A stretch of DNA of 64,000 nt. Origin: Arctopsyche grandis (lineage: Eukaryota > Arthropoda > Insecta > Trichoptera > Hydropsychidae). The DNA is taken from contig NC_135361.1 in the NCBI RefSeq assembly GCF_051622035.1, forward strand, positions 23,863,205-23,927,204, written 5' to 3'. The notes below the pieces were generated by a model. The model was not told where the DNA came from. It did not search any database and saw nothing but the letters and a program-made list of their open reading frames with translations. Positions 1 through 13,693 of the stretch are shown one piece after another (within the stretch, counting starts at the first letter, position 1; every line of letters starts with the position of its first letter). A program made the translations under genes and the position numbers.

Positions 1-1539
1 CTCCATCAAATAAATTTGATTTATTCTGTTAAGAAAGAGCTTTGTAAAGCGAGTTGTAAATAAGCTGTCATTAAAATGCATTAAAAAAATTGAAAAATAT
101 GAGTCAACGCATCAATTAAGTAATTACAAATTATAAAATATTTTGAGCGTTGTTAATTTTTATTAATCATTATAAGTACTCCACAATATTGTAAAATATT
201 AACATAATCAAACGCTATTAATTACAATCATGTGAAAATGTATCGATGTTGTGAAAAAGTTTTTGCGTCAGCGCTATCGGTTTTCCAACGTCATTTAACA
301 TAATGGCTGAATTTAGTACACGTATGTACATAGAAAGTGAGAATATCTCCGATGATTTAAATACCATTTTATGTCGTAATATATGTACGATGATTGCAGA
401 TAAATTTTAATTCACAAACAACCTGACGCGAAACGACCTTAGTGTGCCGACGAACGTTCTAAGCAGTAATGTACATACATAACACTGGATAATAAATACA
501 TACATACATACGAATGACCGCAAAACCTTCCGAGTGGATGACATAATAACGACAAGAATGCAAGTAAACACTGCAAAAGCAAATGCACAATGTAGCACAC
601 AGAGACAACAAGCGACATTTTCAATGGAACTCGTAGAACGGTTCATTATTCAAGTATTGAAATTGTGAATATGTATATAATATTTGCTAGAAAAACATAC
701 ATACAGCATTATATGCAGGTACACATATACATATGTACATACATATATAAATAAAATGATCGTTTGATATGTGAGATTTCAAACCTGTCTGCAAGTTTTT
801 AGTGTATATGAACGTTCAGGCTTTAGTCTAGCTTGGTGTTTCAAAGCGTACGTTTAAAGCGCCAAAGTACAATATGATGATATCCGGCTGGAAAACTTTT
901 CACTCGCGCGAAAAGCTCAGCGGAAAACTTTCGCATCGGTCAAGCCGTTTTCCGTCCAGTTCCGGGTTAATCGAAATCTGTAGAATTTGGCTCGAAACTC
1001 TGGATGGGTAATCCGATGGTGGGATTGCCTTGGTTTCGTGGCCTGAGGCCAACTTGGACCCAGGACAACTGTTTGTCGAACCTGGCTGTCGAATGTTAAA
1101 TACTACAACAGTATCATGTCATTATTGGGAAATTTTCAAAAAATTTATAGAATCGTATATTTTAAAGTTTAAGGCACAATATTGAAAAGTTACGCCCGCA
1201 ATATGAATATTCACAGCATCTTTGCAATTCTTCATAAATCATGCATACGGTCATCAAAAACAGAATTTTTAACTCAATTTAAAATCATGTATCTGGCCCA
1301 ATGGATACATGTGAAAAAAATGTGTAAAAAAAAGTATATTTTTGACTTTTAAAATTCGCTAGATAATTTATTATTAGTATTTTTAATGAATAGAAAAAAG
1401 CATCTGACTATTGATATCAATACTCATTTTTGGCACACCAATACCAGATTATGAATAAAAGACAGCAAAAGCCAAAAAGTATCTGTACAAAAAGTATGTT
1501 TGTATGTGTGTATGTATGTATGTACATATGTGCGAGAGT
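1..1539. other. Non-coding AT-rich sequence
   Basis: No credible gene. CATA simple repeats near 490-520 and 700-760; a moderately GC-richer patch at 885-1090 without open frames. Confidence 0.6.
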
Positions 1540-1710
1540 AATTGGACTATTCGTCACATTGCGTTGGTCTCAAAGACAATTTTTGCCATGAAAATCGCGA
1601 ATACACAATATTTGGCACTTAAGTTCACGTTAGTATGATGGACTTTTCGGCTGCCAGATGTTCCGTTATAGAGATTTTAGTGACTTTGTGATGAGTACTT
1701 TGTGACCAGT
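1540..1710 (-). mobile_element. Copy of the 190-bp MITE-like repeat
   Basis: Inverse similarity to 62585-62775: GCCATGAAAATCGCGAAT, then CCAGATGTTCCGTTATAGAG. Confidence 0.55.
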
Positions 1711-1779
1711 TATCACCGAACCATGTGCGAGTGCATCGACAAATATGAAGATTTCAACAAAACAATTTTTAGAATACCG

Positions 1780-2085
1780 ATCGTGTCAAGGAAGTGTGGA
1801 AGCGGGGTAGTGGGGAAGTGGGGGGTGTGGAGCTTCTGACATGTGCTCCTGATATTGAGCTAGTTGGAACGGGTGGGGTCAGCGTCAGATGCGCGGAAGC
1901 GTGCACACATACACACACACATTCATTCATCATTTCGACATGGGGAGCTTTTTAATACGCGCGCGCGCCTATATATTACCTTACACTATATTTATATATA
2001 ACATATAACTTTATTTTAATTCGTGTATCAATTCCTTTCCGAAGCCACCCGTTGAAATTAACGGGCACAACATTATTCTGTAAAT
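1780..2085 (-). repeat. Dispersed GC-richer repeat, inverse copy
   Basis: Inverse of 28424-28800: CCGATCGTGTC, TGCTCCTGATATTGA, CACACATTCATTCATC, AATTCGTGTATCAATTCCTT and CCGTTGAAATTAACGGGCAC. Confidence 0.6.
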
Positions 2086-3974
2086 ATTGCGCTTTTTTTA
2101 AACGCTCAAGTATGATAAACGAGAGGAAACCAACAAAAATCATTTTCATATTTGAATTCAGTGTATCAAACATAGTAAAGCTTGATTTATCTCCACCACG
2201 GTATATATTTTTTTGTTGCTCAGTGTTATATGCACTAAATTTATTATAAACAATTAATTCGATGCTTGTTATTTAAATAAAATCTCAATAAAAAAATATT
2301 TTAGAGATCATAAAAAATTAAATAAAAAATCAAACATACAAATAAACGCAAATTTGTTTATAAACAAAAATTTAAATGTATGTAGTTCGTTCAAATTTAC
2401 CATACCTATAATTATCATTTCAATTTTATAGTAGAGAAAAAATTATATGATTACTTTTTTTGTAGGAAAGGCATTTTTGTAAATATTTTATCACTTTTTA
2501 TTGATCAAGTTTTGTTGGAATACCACACAAATTGCGACCTTCTGCATATAAACAGGTTGAAAATATATTAAACTGTCAATTGAAGGTTCAACTTTCAAAT
2601 GTCACTCGTTATGTAGATTTTAATCATTAATAAAAACGATTTATAAACCGACAAGTCTTTACATATGACATGCATATGTAAAGATCATAATTTAAAAAAA
2701 AGAAAAAACAAAATTACACCACTATTTGAATTGGGAATGTAATACATACTTCAGTTAATTCTCATTACAGCTCCATAATACGATAATGCGAAGCCCTGCA
2801 TGAAAGCTCACGGTAATTTAATACACGACGTTAATAAGCATTCATTGCGTAAGATAAATAACAAAATTTAGCTCATTGTTGGGGTTATAATTATTCGCAC
2901 GTGATTTATTATTTAAAATGAATAAACATTGGACGTTGGTCATTGTTTTCGTATGGAAATCTAATTGTCGCTTTGCGGCACGTTCGAATTTTCCACGCCT
3001 TTTCGAAAACGTTCTTACTGATCTGTGACAATCCACCGCAAAAGATGACAAATGACGCATGAAGTGACAATTTCTACAGCTAGATACGAACACAAAAAAA
3101 TAAAATAAATAAAAAAGTACAACGAAGAAAAAGCCATACGAAAAAAAATTGCGCTCGCCCCATAAAACCATCACGGATGACTAGTCCTAGACTTTTCCTT
3201 TTTTTCTTTCATATCTTCATATCGAGAATATTTCGAATATTTTTCACGCGTACATTTTCCTATTCCTAGTGTGTGGATTCGTGTGCGTGAGAAATGTGTA
3301 CACCCATAAAACGTTTTGTATTCTTTTCGGCAAATATACACGAGTAAAGTGCGTGGAATATTTGTATGACACGAGGAGAACGTTTTTGAAATTGTACCCA
3401 TGAGTGAAATGGTGGTAAGTCAAAATCTGAAAATATCCCATCCCCCAGCTTCTTGCGAACCACCCTTAAGTACATACCTTCACATATTTGTACGGCTGTT
3501 CATAAACAGAAATAAAACATCCGAAACATAATACTGAATCAACTAGCGTTACACTTTGATATAAATATTATAATAAAATACTAAAAAGTATAACACCCAT
3601 TCAAAATAATCATGAAAATATTTGAACTTTATACATACATATGTACAATTTTACATATAGCTCAAGTAAGAATCAGACTTGTATTATTTACAATGTTTTT
3701 TATATCACGAAAGCGTGTTTTAAAAAGTTTATTGAACAGATATTATATATATGTAATATAAAGGATGCTGTATTAATAACCAATATTGGTAAAAATCTGG
3801 TACATTGATATGAGACTTTTTTCCAGGAAAATAAATTCGGCTTTGTGAGATAAAAAATATAGCATAATTCAAACGAATATAGGTAAATACTAGGATTGTG
3901 ATATTTTCAATTTATATATAATATATATGTAATATTGTATATTATATTATAATATATATAATATATTTCTTGGC
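2086..3974. other. Non-coding sequence
   Basis: Short open frames at 2842-3475 on the minus strand have no recognisable motif. Nothing else seen. Confidence 0.5.
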
Positions 3975-4601
3975 TCCTATTCCAAGCACTATTCGACTTG
4001 ATGAATCGTTGCTGCTGAGTCTTAATGTGATATTTTCCACCTTAGTGAGTGTAAACTGTTGGATATTATTCTAACCTATTTGTCTGGTAGTCTGCGCTCA
4101 TCATTGCTTTCATGATTGATTGTGATTTACTCTCTTCAATTTTGGGCCTCACGGAGATGTTTTGTATTTGCAGTTGGTTCTTATTTATTGGAACTGGATG
4201 TAGGTGCAAGGCATTCCTTATGTTATATTTTATATTTGATATGTTTACGTTATCTGCTATTATTAATTGCTATTGTTTTTATGATTATGTATAAATGTAT
4301 TTTTGTCTGTGTATATACATACATATGTCTATATTTATTTTTCTTTCTCTTTTTTCCTTTATAAGACATCCCATTCTTTGTTGTTTTTTATAATTTGTAA
4401 TTATTATTATTATCCGTCATTATATAGCTTATTATTTATATGATTGTGTTCAATGTGTTGTTTGTGTATCTATAGTATTTTGTTATGTCTAATTTATTTA
4501 GTTATTATTTTGTTTCTTTTCTGTTATATTTTTGGCCATTGTGGCGCATTAGGAATTCCTGTAATGAATGCTAAAATGGTCCAAACTTTAAATAAATAAA
4601 T
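3975..4601 (+). repeat. Probable LINE 3' UTR
   Basis: Ends in GGCCATTGTGGCGCATTAGG, AATTCCTGTAATG, AATGGTCCAAACT and (AAATA)n. Closely related 3' ends occur at 11405-11480 (minus) and 23068-23130. No coding region is visible. Confidence 0.45.
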
Positions 4602-6330
<1,729 letters not shown>

Positions 6331-6364
6331 ATAAACTAATTGATTAATTCATATTGTATTACAG

Positions 6365-6513
6365 GTGGAAGATATAAGATGAACAATCTTCTTGAATTAA
6401 CCAATAATTACGATTTGGAAATTGAACAGAAAGCAAGTGAAATAATTCATAACAGACGTAAAGCAAAAGATAAAACGACAACCCAGTTTTTAACAAAATT
6501 GTATTGGAAATAA
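6365..6513 (+). CDS. Candidate terminal coding exon, unrecognised product
   Basis: A pyrimidine-poor acceptor (TATTACAG) at 6364 opens a frame, phase 1, that reads GRYKMNNLLELTNN and continues for about 49 residues to TAA. The rest is Lys/Glu-rich (QKASEIIHNRRKAK, then TTTQFLTKLYWK). The composition looks like a C-terminal helical exon rather than AT-rich noise. It lies directly after a 140-bp (TA)n in what would be intron. No upstream partner exon was found, and I do not recognise the family. A chance open frame cannot be excluded. Confidence 0.3.
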
Positions 6514-7396
6514 AGTTGAGATGTACCAAGTGAATAGTATTTATTTTAAAGTTAAAAGTATCAGAAATAAAATTAAGGTGTGCTAAATGAATAGTACATA
6601 TCTAATTTAAAGTGTAAAGTACCCGTATTAAAGTTCCGTATATACTATGTATGCTATAAAAAATACTATCGAAAATAAAGTTCAATTATATATGTATGTA
6701 CATATGTATTCCCCTTAAAAAACGTTTTTCATACATGTACATAAAATGTTGCAATAAAATTTAATCTAAAATGAAAAAGGTTAAACACACATAAATTATT
6801 CATCAAAAAGCAAAATCAAGATTCCAATTTTAACACAACATTCATACATTTCAAATGTAAAATAAAAAATCAGATGTACTATATAACTTAAACAATTTTT
6901 AAAATTGCATACTAAAAATCACCAGTTAATAATAATAATAATAATATAATAATAATTAGAATAATAAACTATAATAAATAATTAATTAAATAAAGTACAC
7001 GTTGTATTTAAAATGATATTCTACAGATGTGAAGGTTATTAAACCGCAGTCATGACACTTTAACGTTGGACTTGATACACATTCTCGTCAACAAAATCCA
7101 GTCAACTATGACAGACCGCTTGAGAAATACTTCAGATGATTTCATACATAACCTGCATACTAAACTAAATTGAAAACTAAACTTTATATTAAAAAAATAT
7201 GTACTGCGAAAATCGATATTTAATATAATATATTAAAATATAAACACCTGATGCTTAATTTTTGCGACCTGTACAACGATCGAATTAGCAAAGTTCAACC
7301 GTTGTTAATGAATATATTAGATTACATTAACTTAATTATTTAATATATATTATGCTAAACGACTGAACGAAATCATTACTTTTGAGTATCAACATT
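6514..7396. other. Very AT-rich, nothing seen
   Basis: Near 6520-6680, AAATAAAGTT-type words recur about every 60-70 bp, a weak tandem structure. Confidence 0.5.
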
Positions 7397-7756
7397 TGAG
7401 CCGTCATATTTGAAAGTTCAATTTTCAGTTCCAAAAACACTATTTCAGTTTGACTTAATTCGCAAGTTCAGAAGCATAATAAACGTATTACAGGCCACCC
7501 GTATTTTTATTAAATATTGTACAGCGCAAAACATTATATTCAGTGGTGTAGTCGGGCCAGGTCGCCGCCCTGGCACATTGATTGATATAAACAATGTTAT
7601 TCGAGTAAAATTAAAGAATATTTTGGCTAATATTTCATATAAAATTTTGTATTTTGCGGGGGGGGGGGGGGGTCGTAAAAATTAAACACTTTCTTATTAA
7701 TTATTTATCGAAATGAAGAAAAGTGGACTTACGCCACTTTCAAATATATCGGCTCA
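7397..7756. mobile_element. MITE, TGAGCCGTCATATTTGAAAG type
   Basis: Terminal inverted repeats TGAGCCGTCATATTTGAAAG and CTTTCAAATATATCGGCTCA. The interior aligns with 21622-21876. Interrupted at 7541-7690. Confidence 0.6.
7541..7690. mobile_element. Short relative of the CAGTGGTGTAGT element
   Basis: Begins CAGTGGTGTAGTCGGGCCAG and ends with a G15 tract plus TCGTAAAAATTAAACAC, mirroring the C-tract end at 8660-8690. It is inserted in the MITE at 7397-7756. Confidence 0.55.
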
Positions 7757-8029
7757 TATGTACATACAATCAGACGTTTTTAAACCATTTGATCGAATTA
7801 TTACAGTTGTGTTTTCTGTCACGCCAACAAACAGAATCAAAACTATGTTCATATATATAAATAAAAATTTACATTGAAATGCAATTATGCACTGCATAAT
7901 GAATGCTTCAAACCGGCAAGTTATAATAAAAGAGATACAATCACCGGCGCATTCGAAAAGTCAACGTGACTCGTACTTCTTCCACTTATAGTATTGTATA
8001 TATGACAGGTAAGTAACTTACGCCAGTTC

Positions 8030-8460
8030 GTATCCGAGAAGTGAGAGGTGTCCGTACACAAAGTTTCAGTTTCGCAAAGTTTCGCAAAGATCACACGCAC
8101 GTCACAACAAAACGCACGGCACTCGTCTCTCGACGGTTGAGATTTTCGTATACTTCGGAGATCGCGGAAAATTCGCCAGAACCGGAAGTGGCTCGAGAGT
8201 GAGTTGAACGCGCGGGACGCGTCCGCACGACACGGACCGCAGTGAGCGACTGAGTGCGCGAGAGGGCCGCTCGGAACACTCCCAGCAACTTTCTAAAACT
8301 AAGGCTAGGACCTAGGGCCGACCCTCCGGTTCTCGGGTCCTCCGAACCGAGATGGGGCACCCGAAGGGAGCGTTCTCTTCCGGGTCCGGTTCGGTTCCCG
8401 CGATTTCCTCGCTCTCCGCGGGACAAATTTGGCCGCACCGCAATACGCGCAAATTGAATT
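8030..8460. promoter_or_regulatory. CpG-rich island, possible promoter and untranslated first exon
   Basis: This stretch is sharply richer in G+C and CpG than its AT-rich surroundings. On the plus strand a TTTCAGTTTCG initiator-like site lies near 8066, and a GTGAGT donor at 8199 could close a non-coding first exon of about 130 nt. Both strands carry chance open frames caused by the GC bias; none resembles a protein. No linked coding exon was found. Confidence 0.35.
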
Positions 8461-9146
8461 ACGCTAATGTTAAATATGTAGGTTCAACGACTTTTGACAT
8501 CTTTAAAAGCGAATTCTTTAGAGCTTTGCATACGTGAGGAAAAAACGTTAGTGTTGACTGTTTTCATTATGTATTACATTTATATACAAGTGAACGTTTG
8601 TGTGTATTATACATACATATATACAGTGGTGTAGTGCCAAATAAAAAAGTACCAGGGCGGTGTTCAATTTTTACGACCCCCCCCCTTCCCCGCTTTTTTC
8701 CGTTAATTAAAAAATATGTATCCTAATATTGGTATTACAAACTTGGACACTAAACGCCACAAAGATGCTACACAAAGTCAAATGCACTCAAAGAAGTATG
8801 GAACGCTGTATACTTGGCATAACGAGGGAAGACAGGCAGGAAATAATAAGTAATGAAGAAGAAATAAAGAGACGTATGAAATTAGGATGGAGTGCATTTG
8901 GACGAATGAATGCGGTTTTTAAATCAAAAATGCCACTTTGTCTGAAGAAAAAGATCTTCGATCAATGTGTTTTGCCAGTGATGATGTATGGATATGAAAC
9001 TTGGACATTGAACGCCAAGTTGCTATACAAAGTCCAATGCACTCAAAGTAGTATGGAACGCTGTATGCTTGACACAACGAGGAAAGACAGGAAGCGGAAC
9101 ACGTGGGTGAGAAGTATGACAAGGGTAGTGGACATAGTGGATAGAG

Positions 9147-10055
9147 CAGTGGTTCTCAGGCGAAATTTTACCGTGGCCGCACACGTGATAATAGTGGTCC
9201 CATGGAAATGTCTGGTGGCCGCACCAAATTTAATCAAATAAATAAAATTTTAACATTTTGGTATCTATTTATTTAATAATAATGCAAATGGAAATTGCTC
9301 AATACTCCTTTCTTCCAATGCAAGCCGCATTGCTGATTCTAAGTTTGCGTCTTTTAGCTGGTTTCTAAATTTGTTTTTAATAAAGTGCATTACACTGAAT
9401 GATCTTTCGCAATATACGGTAGTGGGGAAAATAGACAATATTAAGAAAGCAATTGTTGCCAAATCTTTATATTGGTTTGTTTCATTGTCAACGTATGTTT
9501 CCGACCAAAATTTTTGAACCGAAATATTATTAAAATGGTTATTAAGTAGTTGATCATGACTAATTTGTAATAATGCATATTTTACGTTAGCCCAGTTAAT
9601 TAATCTCAATACTGAAAATGATTTTAATCTATTTTGTAGTACTATAAAATTTTCATTTCTCATCATAATAAAAAGGGAAGATATAAAAGAAACAATTTTA
9701 AAAATATTCAATTCTTCGAACCTTTTATCAAATTTCAGATTCAGAGATTTAAGACACCATTATTTTAAATTTTAATTTTGAAGTTGTGTCTGTCATATTA
9801 TCTATGAAATCACTCACAGAAGATAAAATTGAAAAATTGTCATTTTCAACTTCTGTCACAAGGCTTTTCGCTATAATTTTAGTTTGTTAATGATGAGCAT
9901 GGTTTCTATTATTGTTGAGTTACTTTTTTGTAGTATTTAAAATATATTTAATTTTTTTTAAATATTAGTATTATTTACTATCAAGTCGCTGGTGGCCGCA
10001 GTAAAATCCACTAGTGGCCGCATGCGGCCACCGTGGCCGCACTTGAGAACCACTA
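9147..10055 (-). mobile_element. hAT element, 909 bp, inserted in the RTE block
   Basis: Ends CAGTGGTTCTCA and TGAGAACCACTA (last base mutated). Exact 8-bp duplication GGATAGAG at 9139-9146 and 10056-10063. It contains the 3' end of a transposase; the rest is deleted. Confidence 0.85.
9265..9762 (-). pseudogene. hAT transposase, C-terminal dimerisation fragment
   Basis: Open frame of about 165 codons; the last 70 residues contain the hAT C-terminal block (DLATIAFLILSIFP, YCERSFSVMHFIKNKFRNQL, then LESAMRLAL), the dimerisation region. The catalytic core upstream is absent and a stop lies just before it, so it is a relic. It probably came from a full-length relative that could mobilise CAGTGGTTCTCA-ended elements. 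Confidence 0.75.
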
Positions 10056-11330
10056 GGATAGAGTAAAGAGATTGAAATGGTAATGGGCGAGGGAATGTGG
10101 CTAGAAGAATAGACGAAAGGTGGACAAAAGAAGTGCTTGAATGGTATATTTAGGACAAATAATAGACATGTCCGGTAGTAATGAAGAAAAAATAAAGAGA
10201 CGTGTGAAATTAGGATGGAGTGCATTTGGACGAATGAATGCGGTTTTTAAATAAAAAATGCCACTTTGTCTGAAGAAAAAGATCTTCGATCAATGTGTAT
10301 TTCCAGTGATGACATATGGATGTGAAACTTGGACATTGAACGCCAAGTTGCTACACAAAGTCTAATACACTCAAAGAAGCGTGGAGCGTTGTATGCTTGG
10401 TAAAAGAGATAAGACAGGAAACGGAATACGTGGGTGAGAAGTATGACAAGGGTAGTGGATATAGTGAATATAATGAAAAGATTGAAAGGGCAATGGGCGG
10501 GCCACAAAGCTAGGAGAATGGACGAAAGTTTGACAAAAGAAGTACTAGAATGGTACCCGAGAGAATGCAAAAGGGTAAAAGAAAGACCGCAAAGAAGAAT
10601 TTCCATTTCGCACCAGGTGGACAAAATGGAAAATGTGTGTGGTGAAATGGATGAGTGGGGTGCAAAACGGAGACGAGTGGAAGCGTGTTGGAGAGGCCTT
10701 CATCCAGCAGTGAATGGTGAATGGCTGTAAATGATGATGATGATTGGTATTACAAATATTTATAAAAAATCAAATGCTAATTAACTTAAAAACTCAACCA
10801 AAATGGTCTGAGTAAGGCTTATTATTTTTTTACAATATAATATACAGTTCTGAAAATTTTATATGATTCGATTTCGGCATCATTCAAAGTGTCTATAATT
10901 TTTTCAATGGGTTGTTTTAAAAAAAAATCTGCATTCAAATGGGCATTTGAGTGAGGATACCGTTATAGTCACCAAATTTTAAAACGAGAGTCTGCTCACA
11001 ATATTTAGTATACAACATTTTATATGAAATATACGCATAAATATGTTTTAATTGTATTCGAAATCAATTTTTATATCAAAGTACCAGGGCAGCAACCTGG
11101 CCCGACTACACCACTGATTATATAGGTAGAATGTTCGAAACGTCTTGGATGACGAAGTGTTTGCTAATTTTTTTCAATAACAAAACATTTCGATATGCAT
11201 CTAAAACTACGCATATAACTTATTTATTACAAGTTTTTTATTATTTTATTTTACTATGATGCAATTACGGGTTTTACCTTTGATAATAAACACCTATGGT
11301 ATTAAACTTGTATATACATATGTTATATTC

Positions 11331-11414
11331 GAGGTGTATTTTCAGTTGTAATATATTCCAACTGGCGTTTTAGGTCGTTCACATTCGAATACAATTCAAC
11401 TAGTAGATTATAAT
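11331..11414. repeat. Dispersed direct repeat, copy 1
   Basis: GGTGTATTTTCAGTTGTAAT to CAATTCAACTAGTAGATTAT; an about 84-bp match to 13206-13292. Confidence 0.65.
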
Positions 11415-11482
11415 ATTTATTTATTTTATAGTTTTGGACCATTGTGACATTACAGGAATAACCTAAAGTGCCACAATGGCCT
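11405..11482 (-). repeat. LINE 3' end fragment
   Basis: Inverse of the 4.54-kb tail: TTTTGGACCATTGTGACATT...GTGCCACAATGGCC, preceded by TTTATTTATTT. Confidence 0.5.
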
Positions 11483-13205
11483 ACATAAGAACACAAGAGT
11501 TTAAAAAAAATTATATACTGGTATATGTATGTATGTACTGTATGTACAAAATATCTGTACCTTCTGTACAGTTTTAGGTAATCTGTATTCATTTTTGTTT
11601 TTTGATACTTGAATATTTTCTTTACGTGGCAATAAGTATCTTAGCTAAGAATTCAAGTGAGCTAAAACCTACTTAAGCACATCAATTTGGATGTTTATTT
11701 TTTAAATTATCGGCCTTCAGTGCCTCTCAAAGAAAATGTGAGACCCAGGGCAATCGATATTAAGCCCCCCCCCCCCCTTTTAAAAGTTCAAAACCATTAA
11801 AAAAAAAGCTTCAATTAAGAAACTTTTAAAAAATATTATACATATAACATAAAAATGAAAGTAAAAAAAGTTTTTATTTTTTATTTAATATTTATTTTTT
11901 TAATAATAGCTCCATCCACCATAAAAAAATTTAAACATTGTATGTTCGACAGTTCTACGTAAAAGATATTTAATTTTTCTGACAGTCTTAGGTTAAAGGC
12001 CCTAAAATTGAAAGATACTTAAAATTGCGAGGCCCTTACAGTGATTCCCCTTCCCCCCACTACCTGGCGACAGTACATGTAGCTTTAATCCAATATTTTG
12101 TCAATCAAAGGATACAAACAGCAAGTTTGGGATTTTATTTTACAAAGTAGTAAAAGGAATAGTTATAATGGACGTCAGTAGAAAGGTCTTTGTGAAAATT
12201 TATGAGGAATATTTGAATATAGACTTAAAAGCTAAAGGTCCTTCGGTTGACATTTCAGAGGCAGTACAAGATAAGCTTTTCTGTAGGAAACGTGTGAAGG
12301 TACCAAGACTCTGACATAAGGACTGGAGATATATGTAGATGAAAATTTATGAACTGTTTTTGTTTTGTAAAACTAATTTGTATTAGTGCAAATTATTATT
12401 TTAAGTATTTAATAAACTCACTGAAAGTTCAAAGAGTGATTATTCCATCTTTAGGGCAAGACAACAGCTCAGTTTCTATAGATGCTATGTATGTATTTCT
12501 GAGATGATTATGCACAACCGAATTTGTTTTGAAACAGGCAATTCAAGGTCATCTAATGACGTAACCTTGAATGAATAGCGTCTTAAAACAATTCTATGTT
12601 TAGAATTTCGAGTGTGGTTTAAAAAGCCATTGTCAACTCAATGTCGTTGATTTTTTCGAGAGTGTCTTGAAGAAAAAAAGTGAAAATTCAATCTGTAAAC
12701 GAACCGAACACGATTTGAATGAAAACATTTACCATATCATCAGCGTCATTTTGACCAATCATCGTATGCCGTTTCGAATTTGTAAATCAAAATTTATCCG
12801 ATTGAACTAATTGCGTCTGTAAAAATGTCATTTACTTTCTAACATGCGAAAATTTTATTTCAACGCTGACTTTCAAATCAATTAAAAAATTTCCGCTTGA
12901 AAATACATAAATGTTTTCCATTCGTTTTTATTGCAGTAATATTTGATTGAATTGTGACATTCAAAAATGTCAAAAATCTACAACACGCGACTATTCGTTT
13001 CATTCAAACGATTCACGTTTTATGCACGTAATCGGATAAACACACGGAAAAACAACAGAAAATTGATGCTTGCGTCATGACAACGCCCCTTTCAATTCAA
13101 TAATCTGAGAATTTCGGAAGCTTTGACGACTCCTAATACACAGATAGGGACTTAAAAACCACACTTATTCCATATATAGTATCATTTATTTCATGCATAT
13201 GTAAC
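11483..13205. other. Mostly non-coding
   Basis: C13 tract at 11766-11778 inside a poorly defined repeat; the only frame of note is at 12168. Confidence 0.5.
12168..12314 (+). CDS. Possible 48-codon ORF, unrecognised
   Basis: ATG 12168 to TGA reads MDVSRKVFVKIYEEYLNI and continues with KGPSVDISEAVQDKLF. The amino-acid mix is protein-like rather than AT noise. No promoter, splice site or family match; it may be a relic of a mobile element. Confidence 0.2.
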   Translation: MDVSRKVFVKIYEEYLNIDLKAKGPSVDISEAVQDKLFCRKRVKVPRL

Positions 13206-13292
13206 AGTCGAAGTGTATTTTCAGTTTTAATACATTCCAACTGACATTTTAGGTCATTAATATTCGAATACAATTCAACTAGTAAATTATAT
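13206..13292. repeat. Dispersed direct repeat, copy 2
   Basis: Partner of 11331-11414. It shares its TATTTTCAGT core with the palindromic MITE 220 bp downstream. Confidence 0.65.
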
Positions 13293-13510
13293 ATCTACAA
13301 GCGCAAATACACTTTCAACAATGTATACCAGTTGTAATACGACAGTTGAGTTTTGACAGCTCTGATGCGTTAGAATTCAATAATGCGTTAATATTTGATG
13401 AGTATTACGAATAAAGGTAATGAATACCGTATTAACTCTACGAATGTGTTCAAAACAAAAATGAAACTTTCCAACTCAATTTACTAATCGAGTGACGCTT
13501 TCACGGTAAC

Positions 13511-13693
13511 CTAACCTGGTACCAATTTATAATTGAACTATATTTTCAGTAGTAATATATTTTGACCAGTTGGAATGTAATTCACCATATGAATCAACTT
13601 ACGTGGGTTAGAAAGAATATATTCCAACTAGGAAAATATATTATGTAAAACTGAAAATAAACCAACTTATAACCGTAGTTGCTACCAGGTTAG
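13511..13693. mobile_element. Palindromic MITE, 183 bp
   Basis: CTAACCTGGTACCAA...TATTTTCAGT at the left is mirrored by ACTGAAAATA...TTGCTACCAGGTTAG at the right; arms of about 50 bp. Confidence 0.55.

Larger units (their letters stand above)
8742..10742 (+). mobile_element. Iterated 3' fragments of an RTE-type LINE
   Basis: Three head-to-tail pieces of the same RT C-terminal region: 8742-8848, 8849-10143 (split by a hAT element) and 10144-10742. Coding hallmarks are CVLPVMMYGYETWTLNAK, ...SSMERCMLD..., WAGHKARRMDE and EVLEWYPRECKR. The last unit ends GGCCTTCATCCAGCAGTG and then an ATG microsatellite, the usual RTE 3' tail. The whole block sits between one exact pair of 14-bp repeats ATTGGTATTACAAA (8728-8741 and 10743-10756). 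Confidence 0.75.
8624..11116. mobile_element. Outer DNA element with CAGTGGTGTAGT termini, host of nested insertions
   Basis: Left end CAGTGGTGTAGTGCC and right end GGCCCGACTACACCACTG are inverted. Internal ACCAGGGC words mirror each other (8653, 11083). Flanks CATATATA and ATTATATA are only a partial 8-bp match. hAT-like ends; no transposase seen. A related fragment lies at 7541-7690. Confidence 0.6.

Noticed and set aside
8091-8457. Arg/Ser/Gly-rich frames on both strands
   Set aside because: Product of high GC content; no motif, and opposite frames overlap.
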